Shown: in pieces, positions 17,251 through 25,833 of the stretch | Layout: every line of letters begins with the position of its first letter | Numbering within the stretch: the stretch's first letter is position 1 | From: GCA-002282575 sp964519885 | Lineage (GTDB): Bacteria > Pseudomonadota > Gammaproteobacteria > Thiomicrospirales > Thiomicrospiraceae | DNA length: 57,533 nt | Direction of reading: 5' to 3' | Assembly: GCA_964519885.1 (NCBI GenBank) | Contig: CAZFLX010000014.1 | Location: 1 to 57,533 of the forward strand | Notes under the pieces: model-generated | Told to the model about the DNA's origin: nothing | The model's input: the letters and a program-made list of their open reading frames with translations, nothing else | The model's database searches: none | Program-made: the position numbers and the translations under genes

Positions 17251-17937
17251 ATGGTGAAGAAACCCAAACTTCGCTTCTGGCTTAGCTGTCTCAGCTGCAG
17301 TATTGGACTGTTGCTGCTGAATGGTTGCTCTGCACCACACAAAGCCAGTTCAGTTAGCTATGGAAAAAACGTACAAATTACGCCCAGCAACCCTTTACGT
17401 CGTGGTGCTAGTGAAAATTTGTGCGAAATTTTTCGCGATAACCCTGTCTGGTATCGTGACGCCTTACACAGTCAACGCCGATGGGGAACTCCGGTAGCCG
17501 TTAAATTCGCCTTTATTTATCAAGAGTCTAAATTTGTTGCCGACGCTAGCCCAAAAACCAGCAATACCATTTTTTCTAATAAAAATACCAGCGCCTTTGG
17601 TTACGCTCAAGCGCTAGACGGCACCTGGGGAGATTACGTTAAAAGCACCGGCAACTATCAAGCACATCGCAGCAACATGAAAGATGCGCTCGACTTTATT
17701 GGTTGGTACAACAATAATGCCAACCGTCGTATTGGACTTAAGGGTAATCAAGTGCGTGAACTTTATCTTGCTTATCATGAAGGCATTACCGGTTATAGCA
17801 TGGGAACTTACAATAACAAAACTTGGTTGCTGACCGTTGCTGACCAAGTGCAAGATAGAGCCATTCGCTACGATAAACAATTGCGCAGTTGTAATAGCGA
17901 GATAGTTTCCTTATTGAAGAGCAACGGCTACCTATAA
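17251..17937 (+). CDS. Lipoprotein with SLT-type transglycosylase-like domain
   Basis: 228 residues. A lipoprotein signal peptide ends in LLLLNGC-S (Cys about residue 25), followed by a short linker. The domain has CEIFRDNPVWYRDA, then VKFAFIYQESKFVADASP, where the Glu is in the place of the catalytic acid of lytic transglycosylases, then SAFGYAQALDGTWGDY and LYLAYHEGITGY. Predicted outer-membrane-anchored murein-cleaving enzyme. GGAGGAA precedes ATG 17251, so the longer frame from 17218 is not used. Flanked by a strong terminator. Confidence 0.85.
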   Translation: MVKKPKLRFWLSCLSCSIGLLLLNGCSAPHKASSVSYGKNVQITPSNPLRRGASENLCEIFRDNPVWYRDALHSQRRWGTPVAVKFAFIYQESKFVADASPKTSNTIFSNKNTSAFGYAQALDGTWGDYVKSTGNYQAHRSNMKDALDFIGWYNNNANRRIGLKGNQVRELYLAYHEGITGYSMGTYNNKTWLLTVADQVQDRAIRYDKQLRSCNSEIVSLLKSNGYL

Positions 17938-17952
17938 CCCAACAGCAGATAC

Positions 17953-17985
17953 AAAAAAACCAGCAGATACATGCTGGTTTTTTTA
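17953..17985 (+). terminator. Rho-independent terminator
   Basis: ACCAGCA-GATACA-TGCTGGT followed by seven T, and preceded by seven A, so it can work in both directions: for the transglycosylase gene and for leftward transcripts from fabB. Confidence 0.9.
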
Positions 17986-18012
17986 TTTATGGATAATTGC
18001 GCAACAGAAGTC

Positions 18013-18128
18013 AACCGTCGTGAGCAGTTAAAATTGCAAGGCGCTAGGCGCACAGAACGAGGAGTGTAGATCACTACATGACGATGTTCGAGCAACGAAG
18101 CAACAACGCAAGATAACTGCGCAACAGG
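18013..18128. repeat. Dispersed intergenic repeat, copy 1
   Basis: About 116 bp, clearly related along its length to 42316-42433. Shared blocks include AACCGTC.TGAG, TAAAATTGC.AGGCGC and GCAACAACGCAAGATA. A central hairpin TGTAG-ATCA-CTACA (18065-18078) corresponds to GTGTAC-ATCA-GTACAC in copy 2. It lies directly after the fabB stop codon. Nearly identical 16-bp direct repeats (GATAATTGCGCAACAG 17992-18007, GATAACTGCGCAACAG 18112-18127) bound it. Confidence 0.8.
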
Positions 18129-19337
18129 TTAATAGCGTTGAACCACTAAGGTTGCATTAGTGCCACCGAAGCCAAAGCTATTCGACATGATGCGCTGCAA
18201 GCCCGCATTATCCTGACGTTGTTGAACAATCGGCATATCAGCTACGGCTTCATCTAGTTCAGTAATATTAATTGACGGCGCAATAAAGTCACCCTGCATC
18301 ATGAGCAAGCAATAAATCATTTCATGTACGCCCGCTGCACCCAATGAATGACCAGACATAGACTTGGTTGAGCTAATACGAGGAATGGCCTCACCGAATA
18401 CGGCTTTAATACCACCTGCTTCTTTACTGTCACCCACTGGCGTTGAAGTACCGTGCGTATTGATGTAATCGATTGAACCCTCAACCGTTGACATCGCCAT
18501 TTGCATACAACGAATCGCACCTTCACCAGAGGGCGCAACCATGTCGTAACCATCCGAAGTCGCGCCATAACCGACGATTTCGCCATAAATTTTAGCACCG
18601 CGTGCTAAGGCGTGATCTAAAGCTTCGACCACCACCATACCGCCGCCGCCCGAAATAACGAAACCGTCACGATCGGCAGAATAAGCGCGCGAAGCTGTTT
18701 CAGGCGTCTCATTATATTTGCTAGATAGCGCACCCATGGCATCAAACAACATGGTTTGAGACCAGTGCAACTCTTCACCACCACCCGCGAATACCACGTC
18801 TTGCTTACCCAGTTGAATCAGTTCGTAAGCATTACCGATACAGTGTGCAGAAGTCGCACACGCAGAAGAAATAGAGTAGTTCACGCCTTTAATTTCAAAA
18901 GGCGTTGCTAAACATGCAGAAACAGTCGAACCCATAGTACGTGGTACCATATAAGGGCCAATGCGCTTGACGCCTTTTTCCGCCATGATGGCATTAGCTT
19001 CAATCAGGTTTTGGTTAGATGCACCACCTGAACCAGCAATTAAGCCGGTACGAGGATTAGAAACCTGTTCAGGCGTCAAACCGCTATCCGCAATGGCTTG
19101 TTGCATTGACAAGTAAGCGTAGGCTGCTGCATCACCCATAAAACGACGATGTTTACGGTCGATTTGATCTAAATCGACATTAATCGCACCTTCAACATTA
19201 GTACGGAAACCACGTTCAGCGTAGGCAGACTGAAATTTAATGCCGCTTTTACCTTCGCGCAGATGAGACTCTACGCTAGCCGCATCATTACCTAAACTAC
19301 TAACAATACCCAAACCTGTAATGACAACACGACGCAT
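18129..19337 (-). CDS. fabB: 3-oxoacyl-[ACP] synthase I (FabB)
   Basis: Condensing enzyme needed, with FabA, for unsaturated fatty acids. 402 residues. Thiolase-fold motifs: SSACATSAHCIGNA (nucleophile Cys about 163), INTHGTSTPVGD and KSMSGHSLGAAG (two active-site His), and the C-terminal NSFGFGGTNA. Nine bases after fabA in the same direction, so an operon. The gene ends exactly where dispersed-repeat copy 1 begins. Confidence 0.97.
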   Translation of the reverse strand: MRRVVITGLGIVSSLGNDAASVESHLREGKSGIKFQSAYAERGFRTNVEGAINVDLDQIDRKHRRFMGDAAAYAYLSMQQAIADSGLTPEQVSNPRTGLIAGSGGASNQNLIEANAIMAEKGVKRIGPYMVPRTMGSTVSACLATPFEIKGVNYSISSACATSAHCIGNAYELIQLGKQDVVFAGGGEELHWSQTMLFDAMGALSSKYNETPETASRAYSADRDGFVISGGGGMVVVEALDHALARGAKIYGEIVGYGATSDGYDMVAPSGEGAIRCMQMAMSTVEGSIDYINTHGTSTPVGDSKEAGGIKAVFGEAIPRISSTKSMSGHSLGAAGVHEMIYCLLMMQGDFIAPSINITELDEAVADMPIVQQRQDNAGLQRIMSNSFGFGGTNATLVVQRY

Positions 19338-19346
19338 GGCAACTCC

Positions 19347-19865
19347 TTAAAAGTTCTCGGTTGACTGGAACAAACCTACTTTTAGGTCTGTTGCTGAATA
19401 AATTTCACGATCATCAACAAATAATTTAGCATCAGCCAAACCCATAAAAAGTTTACGCTTGATGACACGCTTCATATCAATTTGATAACGAACGACTTTT
19501 GCTGTCGGCAAAACTTGACCGTAGAACTTAACTTCACCTGAACCCAAAGCACGACCACGACCTTCACCACCAGCCCAGCCGAGATAGAAGCCAATCAGTT
19601 GCCACATCGCATCCAAGCCTAAACAACCCGGCATGACCGGATCGCCTTGAAAATGACAATCAAAGAACCACAAGTCAGGCGTCACATCTAGCTCAGCGCG
19701 AATTTCGCCTTTGCCGAACTCCCCTCCTTCTTCCGAAATATGTGTAATGCGATCGAACATCAACATAGGGGGTAATGGTAGTTGTGGATTACCGATTCCA
19801 AACATCTCACCACGCCCACAGCGCAGTAAATCTTCTTTCGACAAACTAGAAGGACGGTTAGACAT
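19347..19865 (-). CDS. fabA: 3-hydroxydecanoyl-[ACP] dehydratase/isomerase (FabA)
   Basis: Introduces the cis double bond at C10 in anaerobic-type unsaturated fatty acid synthesis. 172 residues, same as E. coli. Hot-dog fold with catalytic His in FFDCHFQGDPVMPGC and Asp in GLDAMWQLIGFYLGW. First gene of fabA-fabB. A leftward TATAAT (19913-19908) lies 43 bases upstream of the ATG. No obvious FabR- or FadR-type operator was recognised. Confidence 0.97.
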   Translation of the reverse strand: MSNRPSSLSKEDLLRCGRGEMFGIGNPQLPLPPMLMFDRITHISEEGGEFGKGEIRAELDVTPDLWFFDCHFQGDPVMPGCLGLDAMWQLIGFYLGWAGGEGRGRALGSGEVKFYGQVLPTAKVVRYQIDMKRVIKRKLFMGLADAKLFVDDREIYSATDLKVGLFQSTENF

Positions 19866-20068
19866 AGTCGCTTATTAACCCTGAAGCTTTATAAAAATAT
19901 TTTTGTAATTATATCAGGAAGCAAACCGCTTTGCTTGATTTCGCGCAACCCAACTACGAAGAAACAACAAAATTATCGACTTTTAAAGAAGGAGTAGATT
20001 CTGTAGCATCCATAGATTTCGCACTAAGCGTCTAAAAACTTGCAAATCGAGTTTTTAGCTGTTTAACG

Positions 20069-20077
20069 TGTTATAAT
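20069..20077 (+). promoter_or_regulatory. Extended -10 promoter of gyrB
   Basis: TG-T-TATAAT: a consensus -10 with the TGn extension and no good -35, about 36 bases before the gyrB ATG. Confidence 0.6.
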
Positions 20078-20112
20078 CATGAGGTTTAGTTTAAGCTCGG
20101 AAACCTGTGATT

Positions 20113-22539
20113 ATGTCGGACAACAAGACCTACGATTCCTCATCCATTCAAGTGTTGCGTGGCCTGGACGCCGTTCGCAAACGCCCTGGTATGTATATCG
20201 GTGATACGGATGATGGCTCAGGCTTGCATCACATGGTATTCGAGGTAGTTGATAACGCCATTGACGAAGCGCTTGCGGGTTATGCCTCGCACGTTAAGGT
20301 TACTCTACATACCGACGGTTCTTGTTCGGTTTACGACGATGGTCGTGGTATTCCTGTCGATATTCACGAAGAAGAAGGCGTTTCTGCCGCAGAAGTTATT
20401 ATGACCATTCTGCATGCCGGTGGTAAGTTCGATGATAACTCTTATAAAGTATCGGGTGGTTTACACGGTGTCGGTGTCTCGGTGGTCAACGCCTTATCTT
20501 CTAAGCTCTGGTTAACCATTCACCGAGAAGGTAAAATTTGGCAGCAAGAGTACGCCTTGGGTGTGCCGGTTTATCCGCTCAAAGCCATCGGCGAGAGCAA
20601 CAAAACTGGTACTGAATTACGTTTTATGCCTTCTGATGAAATTTTTGCCTTCATTGAATTCAATTACGACATCCTGCTCAAACGTCTGCGTGAACTCTCT
20701 TTCTTAAACTCTGGTGTTCATATCGAATTGATTGACCACCGTGATAATCGTCACGATGTATTTAAGTACGAAGGCGGTATCAAGGCATTTGTGGAACATC
20801 TAAACAGTAAAAAAAGCCCCATTCATCCTGGCTTGTTTTATTTTAGTGGCGAAAAAGAAGGTGTCGGTGTTGAAGTCGCTTTTCAATATACTGACGCTTA
20901 CACCGAGTCGGTTTATTGTTTTACCAACAACATTCCACAGAAAGACGGTGGTGCTCACTTAGCTGGCTTCCGTTCTGCACTGACACGTCATATTAATCAA
21001 GCCGCTGAACAAGAAGGCCTGGAAAAGAAATTTAAAATTGCGCTGTCTGGTGATGATACACGCGAAGGCTTAACCGCGATTGTTTCCGTTAAAGTACCTG
21101 ATCCTAAGTTTTCGTCGCAAACCAAAGAAAAATTGGTCTCGAGCGAGGTTAAATCGGTAGTCGAAAGCCTGATGGGTGACGCGCTATCCACCTATTTACT
21201 CGAAAACCCAAATGATCGCAAAGCGATTCTCAACAAAATTTTTGAAGCTGCACGCGCTCGTGACGCCGCACGTAAAGCCCGTGAAATGACGCGTCGCAAA
21301 GGGGCGTTAGACATTGCCGGCTTACCAGGCAAACTGGCTGACTGCCAAGAGAAAGACCCTGCTCTTTCTGAACTTTACTTGGTCGAGGGTGATTCAGCGG
21401 GCGGTTCAGCCAAACAAGGTCGTGACCGTCGCACGCAAGCAATTTTGCCACTTAAGGGTAAAATTCTAAACGTTGAACGCGCACGTTTCGACCGCATGAT
21501 TAGCTCTGCGGAAGTTGGCACCCTGATTACCGCTTTAGGTTGCGGCATCGGTAAAGACGAATACAACATTGAAAAACTCCGTTACCATCACATTATTATC
21601 ATGACCGATGCTGACGTGGATGGTTCTCATATTCGCACCCTGCTGCTAACCTTCTTCTATCGCCAAATGCCCGAAATTATCGAGCGTGGTCACGTTTATA
21701 TTGCACAGCCACCGCTTTACAAAGTGAAAAAAGGCAAACAAGAAGCTTATCTGAAAGATGACACGGAATTAGAGCATTACTTATTACAACTCGCAATGGA
21801 AGGTGCCAGCTTAAGCTTAGGTGAAAACGCAGGCGTTATGTCGGGTCATGCGCTAGAACAATTGGCCATTGCTCACTTCCAAGCGGAACGCGTCATTAAC
21901 AAATACAGTCGTCGCTACCCAGAAGCTCTGCTTCGTGCGTTAATTGATTTGCCGGCTTTGAACGAAGCGACGTTGAAAAATGATACCGCTTTATCGACCT
22001 GGTGTGACACTGCGATGACCCGTATCGAACAAGATTTTGTTGCTGGTGGCGCACGCTTTAGTTTGTCTAGCGCGGACAATCAAGATCCTGATAGTGACAA
22101 TCGTGTCATTCGCCTCACCACACACGAGCATGGTTTTGATAGTGTACAAGAATTGGGGGATGACTTCTGGTTATCAGGTGACTACTTACGCTTGATGCAA
22201 GCCGCTGAACGCATTGGTAATCTGCTCACGGAGGGCGCTCAAGTCCGACGTGATGAAAAATCGATTGCCGTGACCAGCGTCAAACAAGCCTTCGACTGGC
22301 TACTGGGCGAAGCCAAACGTGGTATGGGCATTCAACGCTACAAAGGTCTGGGTGAGATGAACCCTGACCAACTGTGGGAAACTACCATGAACCCAGCAAC
22401 ACGCCGCTTGCTTAAAGTTAGCATTGAAGATGCGATTGCTACCGATGACATTTTCAGCACGCTCATGGGTGATGAAGTAGAACCACGTCGCGCTTTTATT
22501 GAAGCAAATGCTTTGTCTGTATCTAATCTCGATATTTAA
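20113..22539 (+). CDS. gyrB: DNA gyrase subunit B
   Basis: 808 residues. GHKL ATPase motifs (VVDNAIDEA, DDGRGIPVD, GGLHGVGVSVVNALS), transducer, then the TOPRIM domain (LYLVEGDSAGGSA, MTDADVDGSHIRTL) with the roughly 165-residue insertion typical of gammaproteobacterial GyrB, and the C-terminal QRYKGLGEMNPDQLWETTM. ATG 20113 (MSDNKTYDSSSIQ) matches the family start; GTG two codons earlier is less likely. Not in a dnaA-dnaN-recF cluster. prk follows after 37 bases. Confidence 0.98.
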   Translation: MSDNKTYDSSSIQVLRGLDAVRKRPGMYIGDTDDGSGLHHMVFEVVDNAIDEALAGYASHVKVTLHTDGSCSVYDDGRGIPVDIHEEEGVSAAEVIMTILHAGGKFDDNSYKVSGGLHGVGVSVVNALSSKLWLTIHREGKIWQQEYALGVPVYPLKAIGESNKTGTELRFMPSDEIFAFIEFNYDILLKRLRELSFLNSGVHIELIDHRDNRHDVFKYEGGIKAFVEHLNSKKSPIHPGLFYFSGEKEGVGVEVAFQYTDAYTESVYCFTNNIPQKDGGAHLAGFRSALTRHINQAAEQEGLEKKFKIALSGDDTREGLTAIVSVKVPDPKFSSQTKEKLVSSEVKSVVESLMGDALSTYLLENPNDRKAILNKIFEAARARDAARKAREMTRRKGALDIAGLPGKLADCQEKDPALSELYLVEGDSAGGSAKQGRDRRTQAILPLKGKILNVERARFDRMISSAEVGTLITALGCGIGKDEYNIEKLRYHHIIIMTDADVDGSHIRTLLLTFFYRQMPEIIERGHVYIAQPPLYKVKKGKQEAYLKDDTELEHYLLQLAMEGASLSLGENAGVMSGHALEQLAIAHFQAERVINKYSRRYPEALLRALIDLPALNEATLKNDTALSTWCDTAMTRIEQDFVAGGARFSLSSADNQDPDSDNRVIRLTTHEHGFDSVQELGDDFWLSGDYLRLMQAAERIGNLLTEGAQVRRDEKSIAVTSVKQAFDWLLGEAKRGMGIQRYKGLGEMNPDQLWETTMNPATRRLLKVSIEDAIATDDIFSTLMGDEVEPRRAFIEANALSVSNLDI

Positions 22540-22576
22540 TGATTTTTGATTTTTAATTTTTTAGAAGGAGTCTTCC

Positions 22577-23443
22577 ATGTCTATCAAACATCCTGTCGTT
22601 TCGGTCACTGGTTCGTCTGGTGCAGGCACTACTTTCGTTAAGCGCGCCTTCGAAAAAGTATTTGCACGTGAAAACTTAAATGTTGCTGTGGTTGAAGGCG
22701 ATAGCTTCCACAAATACGAACGCGCTGAAATGCGTGAAAAAGTAGCTGAATCACGTAAAGCTGGCAAAGTATTAACCCACTTCTCTGAACACGCTAACCA
22801 CTTTGATTTGTTGGCTGAACTGTTCAAAACCTACGGTGAAACGGGTACAGGCAAGCGCCGTTACTATGTTCACAACGATGAAGAAGCCGCTCATCACGGT
22901 GTTGGCACTGGCTGCTTCACCCCATGGAAAGATATTCCAGCAGGCACGGACATTATGTTCTACGAAGGCTTGCACGGCGGTGTCGTCACTGAAACAGCCA
23001 ATGTTGCACAACACGTTGACTTATTGGTCGGTGTGGTTCCGAGCGTTAACATCGAGTGGATTCAAAAAATCTACCGTGACACTTCTGAACGTCCTTACAC
23101 CGTACAACAAGTGGTTGATACGATTTTAGATCGTATGCCTGATTATGCAGAATACATCACGCCACAGTTTGACCGTACTCACATTAACTTTCACCGCGTG
23201 CCTTTAGTCGATACCGCTAACCCATTCAGCGGTATGGCTGTACCTAAGCCAGAAGAAAGCTTGATTGTTTGCCACGTACGTATGGATGGCATTGACTTGG
23301 CTGGTATCGCCAAACAAGTTGAAGGTGCTTTTTTGCAAAAAGCTGACACCTTAGTGATTCCTGGTCAAAAAATGATTGATGTGATGGATTTGATGCTATC
23401 GCCTGTCATTAAAAGCATGATCGCTAAGAAAAACGCTGCTTAA
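22577..23443 (+). CDS. prk: Phosphoribulokinase
   Basis: Phosphorylates ribulose-5-phosphate to RuBP, the enzyme specific to the Calvin cycle. 288 residues, matching the proteobacterial class I octameric type. P-loop GSSGAGTT (12-19), then EGDSFHKYERAEM, ELFKTYGETGTGKRRYYVHN, IMFYEGLHGG and the conserved DRTHINFHRVPLVDTANPF. AGAAGGAG gives strong translation. It lies 37 bases after gyrB with no terminator between and is not with RubisCO genes. A terminator follows. With sulfide dehydrogenase it indicates autotrophy. Confidence 0.97.
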   Translation: MSIKHPVVSVTGSSGAGTTFVKRAFEKVFARENLNVAVVEGDSFHKYERAEMREKVAESRKAGKVLTHFSEHANHFDLLAELFKTYGETGTGKRRYYVHNDEEAAHHGVGTGCFTPWKDIPAGTDIMFYEGLHGGVVTETANVAQHVDLLVGVVPSVNIEWIQKIYRDTSERPYTVQQVVDTILDRMPDYAEYITPQFDRTHINFHRVPLVDTANPFSGMAVPKPEESLIVCHVRMDGIDLAGIAKQVEGAFLQKADTLVIPGQKMIDVMDLMLSPVIKSMIAKKNAA

Positions 23444-23461
23444 TCTGCTTTGCCTTAGACG

Positions 23462-23488
23462 ACAGCCCCACTTTGTTGGGGCTGTTTT
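23462..23488 (+). terminator. Rho-independent terminator of prk
   Basis: ACAGCCCCA-CTTTGT-TGGGGCTGT followed by TTT: a nine-pair perfect stem. Confidence 0.9.
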
Positions 23489-23560
23489 CGTTTCGCCATC
23501 TATCATCAAACCGTCATACACACTCCATACTTAACCAGCTATGATGACTAGACAAACAAC

Positions 23561-23594
23561 AATATATTAGCATATAATTATATTCTAATATATT
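23561..23594. promoter_or_regulatory. 34-bp near-perfect palindrome upstream of Spy-like gene (probable operator)
   Basis: Arms AATATATTAG (23561-23570) and CTAATATATT (23585-23594) are exact inverted copies, and the centre ATATAATTATAT continues the symmetry; only one of 17 base pairs is broken. It lies 28 bases before the ATG, over the probable promoter. AT-rich dyads of this kind are typical operators of ArsR/SmtB-type repressors, but the actual regulator is unknown. Confidence 0.6.
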
Positions 23595-23621
23595 TCATTA
23601 ACCTTCAAGGAAGCATTCATT

Positions 23622-24044
23622 ATGAACTTCAAAACACTGCTATTGGCTACCAGTATTGCCCTCAGTCCGATGATGGCACAAGCCGCCATTCAGGACTTGC
23701 CAACACCGATCATTGAACTGATGCCACAAGTGAAACACTTGTCTGAAAGTGGAAAACTACAGTTAACTGCCGAACAAAAAAAGGTATTGGATGATTGGAT
23801 GGCTAATGCGCCAGCCAAACGCAAGGCAATGGAAGCTGAGTACGTCAAACTGCGTCAAGAACTGCGCATGGCCATTTTAGACAACAAAGATCGTGTTGAA
23901 CGTGAAAAGCTTACGAGCAACCTATTGGCAAAAGAAGAAGAGTTAATCAAAATGCGTAGCCTGTGTCACCGTATGTTGGCTAAAGAGTTGACACCAGCCC
24001 AGTATGAGATGGTTAAAGCAGCTTACTTAAACAGCATAAAATAA
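23622..24044 (+). CDS. Spy/CpxP-family (LTxxQ) periplasmic protein
   Basis: 140 residues. Signal peptide ends AQA-A (about 22). The mature protein is helical and carries two LTxxQ motifs (LTAEQKKVLDDWM and LTPAQYEMVKAAY) with charged helices between, as in Spy/CpxP chaperones and metal-sensing relatives. An AAGGAAG ribosome site precedes the ATG. The gene stands alone, between a palindromic operator and a terminator, which suggests stress- or metal-induced expression. Family likely, partner unknown. Confidence 0.75.
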   Translation: MNFKTLLLATSIALSPMMAQAAIQDLPTPIIELMPQVKHLSESGKLQLTAEQKKVLDDWMANAPAKRKAMEAEYVKLRQELRMAILDNKDRVEREKLTSNLLAKEEELIKMRSLCHRMLAKELTPAQYEMVKAAYLNSIK

Positions 24045-24081
24045 CGCAATGATTGCCAAGTTAGTTTGACTGGGCAAAAAC

Positions 24082-24113
24082 AAAAAAGCGCTTGAAATTC
24101 AAGCGCTTTTTTA
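24082..24113 (+). terminator. Bidirectional terminator between Spy-like gene and ctaA
   Basis: AAAAAAGCGCTTGAA and TTCAAGCGCTTTTTT form a long perfect stem that has T on both strands, so it ends both converging transcripts. Confidence 0.92.
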
Positions 24114-24126
24114 TTAGATTCGGCCA

Positions 24127-25095
24127 TTAGGTTTGTGCTAAACGATGCTGACTTGCTAACAAAACACTCATCAGATAAAACTGTGTACCAAATACCAACC
24201 CAGCCAACACTAAGTGAACTGGCTGTAAAAAAGCTGGAAAATTCGCCATGGCCAACAAAACCCCAACGGTTAACTCAACCAACACCAACAGCATCAGCCC
24301 TCGCCCCATTCGGGTGACGATACTCGCCACTTGACTGACCATCAGTTGTTTAGCCAACCAAATGTTATAACCCACAATCAGCAGTGCAAACAACACATGA
24401 ATAAACACGGGTTGACCCACTTGAGCTACCCATAAGGCCCTGTCATGATAATCCGTTCCCAAAGCGATGACATCAATCTGCTCACGCACTTGCACACCCA
24501 AACCAATTTGAATTAAGGTAAGTGTCAAACCTATTAACAACCAACCTTGCAATCGACGCACCAAAGCACGTTGATTTACCAACTGCAAGGGAGATTGAGC
24601 CTTTACCAAAGCCAAAATCAAACTCGCCACGACCAATAAAGAAGCCACCATGTGAGTGGTAATAATGACCGGATGCAAATTGCTCGACACCACCACTTTG
24701 CCTAACCAACCATTGAAACCAATTAATAAAAAAGCACTTAGAGCAAAGTAAAAACTCGCCTTGTGGGTTTGGCGAATGCGCCAGCCCGCCCACAAAGTCC
24801 ACATGGCTAAAAAGCCAATAGTGACGCCTGTTAACCGATTAAAAAACTCTGTCCAAGTTTTTACCGGATTAAAACGCACTTCGGCATAACCCCGATCACG
24901 ATAAATTTCTTGGTAGTTCGGTGGTAGTTGCGCTTCACTGGTTGGTGGAATCAGTTGACCAAAACACGTTGGCCAGTCGGGACAACCCATGCCTGCCCCT
25001 GTCGCTCGTACACTACTGCCCACGATAATTAGCAGGTAAACCGCAATAACCGTAACCCATGCTGCTAGGATGAAATGTCCAACCCGTTTATCCAT
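24127..25095 (-). CDS. ctaA: Heme A synthase (CtaA/COX15)
   Basis: Oxidises the C8 methyl of heme O to make heme A. 322 residues, eight membrane helices. Features: GAGMGCPDWPTCFGQ near residue 33, EFFNRLTG and heme-ligand His in NLHPVIITTHMVASLL and FIHVLFALLIVGYNIW. Last gene of ctaB-PepSY-ctaA, three bases after the PepSY gene. Works with CtaB to supply heme A to the oxidase encoded on the other side of the divergent promoter. Confidence 0.95.
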   Translation of the reverse strand: MDKRVGHFILAAWVTVIAVYLLIIVGSSVRATGAGMGCPDWPTCFGQLIPPTSEAQLPPNYQEIYRDRGYAEVRFNPVKTWTEFFNRLTGVTIGFLAMWTLWAGWRIRQTHKASFYFALSAFLLIGFNGWLGKVVVSSNLHPVIITTHMVASLLVVASLILALVKAQSPLQLVNQRALVRRLQGWLLIGLTLTLIQIGLGVQVREQIDVIALGTDYHDRALWVAQVGQPVFIHVLFALLIVGYNIWLAKQLMVSQVASIVTRMGRGLMLLVLVELTVGVLLAMANFPAFLQPVHLVLAGLVFGTQFYLMSVLLASQHRLAQT

Positions 25096-25098
25096 TCG

Positions 25099-25833
25099 TT
25101 AATAGTCCTTTTTATGTACCGACGCCAGCCAAATGCCGCCCATCACCAACCAAGCCAATCCCAAACTTGCCATAACCCACAACAATCGCCCAGGCATGCC
25201 CAACCAATCGCCCTGATGAATCGATGCCCAATTGACATCTGTTTGTATCCATTCGGCATTTTGTGATCCTAGTAGGATGCCAGAGATCACCAGCACTAAC
25301 AGAATCGGCGTCATCCATTGCCCAAGCAAACGATGCAATGAATAAGACTTACTCATCTGAGTCAGAGACTGAATCCAACCGGTTAGTAAGGTCAACAATA
25401 AACCCAATGAAGCAACTAACACAATCGTTTGACCCACTGTTGACCCTAAGAAATCGAATTTATGCCATGCTGTTAAAGTCAATTTCCAATCATCTGCTAA
25501 GGGTCTCATGCCATTAATAACACCCAACTTCGGATTTAGAAACACTTGCCATAAGTGACTTTGCTCATCCCTTAACAGCGCCATACTGGTATCGACTGGA
25601 TTTTGCGATGGGGTGAAAGCAACCCATTGATGTTGTGGATAGGCTTGACGAATCAACTCTATTTGCGCTGATTCCGGCAAGGTTGGTTGCTGAGACATGG
25701 GCGTTGTCATCAACTCAACATGCATAATCCGATCCATTTCAGCAGCAAACCCCAATAAAGCCCCTGTTAGCGCTAACCATATCAGTGGCAAGGCGAGCAG
25801 CCAAGCTAATACATAGTGCAATCGCTTATTCAT
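25099..25833 (-). CDS. PepSY-TM domain membrane protein in the heme A operon
   Basis: 244 residues. Four predicted membrane helices (about 7-30, 130-150, 172-190, 215-235) with a periplasmic part after the first, as in PepSY-TM proteins. Signature residues include HxxxG-like HRLLGQWMTPILLVLVISGI and AWHKFDFLG. Some relatives are implicated in iron or flavin reduction (PiuB-like), but most are uncharacterised. It sits between ctaB (one-base overlap, TAATG) and ctaA (three-base gap), so a role in heme A or oxidase assembly is a context-based inference. Confidence 0.7.
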   Translation of the reverse strand: MNKRLHYVLAWLLALPLIWLALTGALLGFAAEMDRIMHVELMTTPMSQQPTLPESAQIELIRQAYPQHQWVAFTPSQNPVDTSMALLRDEQSHLWQVFLNPKLGVINGMRPLADDWKLTLTAWHKFDFLGSTVGQTIVLVASLGLLLTLLTGWIQSLTQMSKSYSLHRLLGQWMTPILLVLVISGILLGSQNAEWIQTDVNWASIHQGDWLGMPGRLLWVMASLGLAWLVMGGIWLASVHKKDY

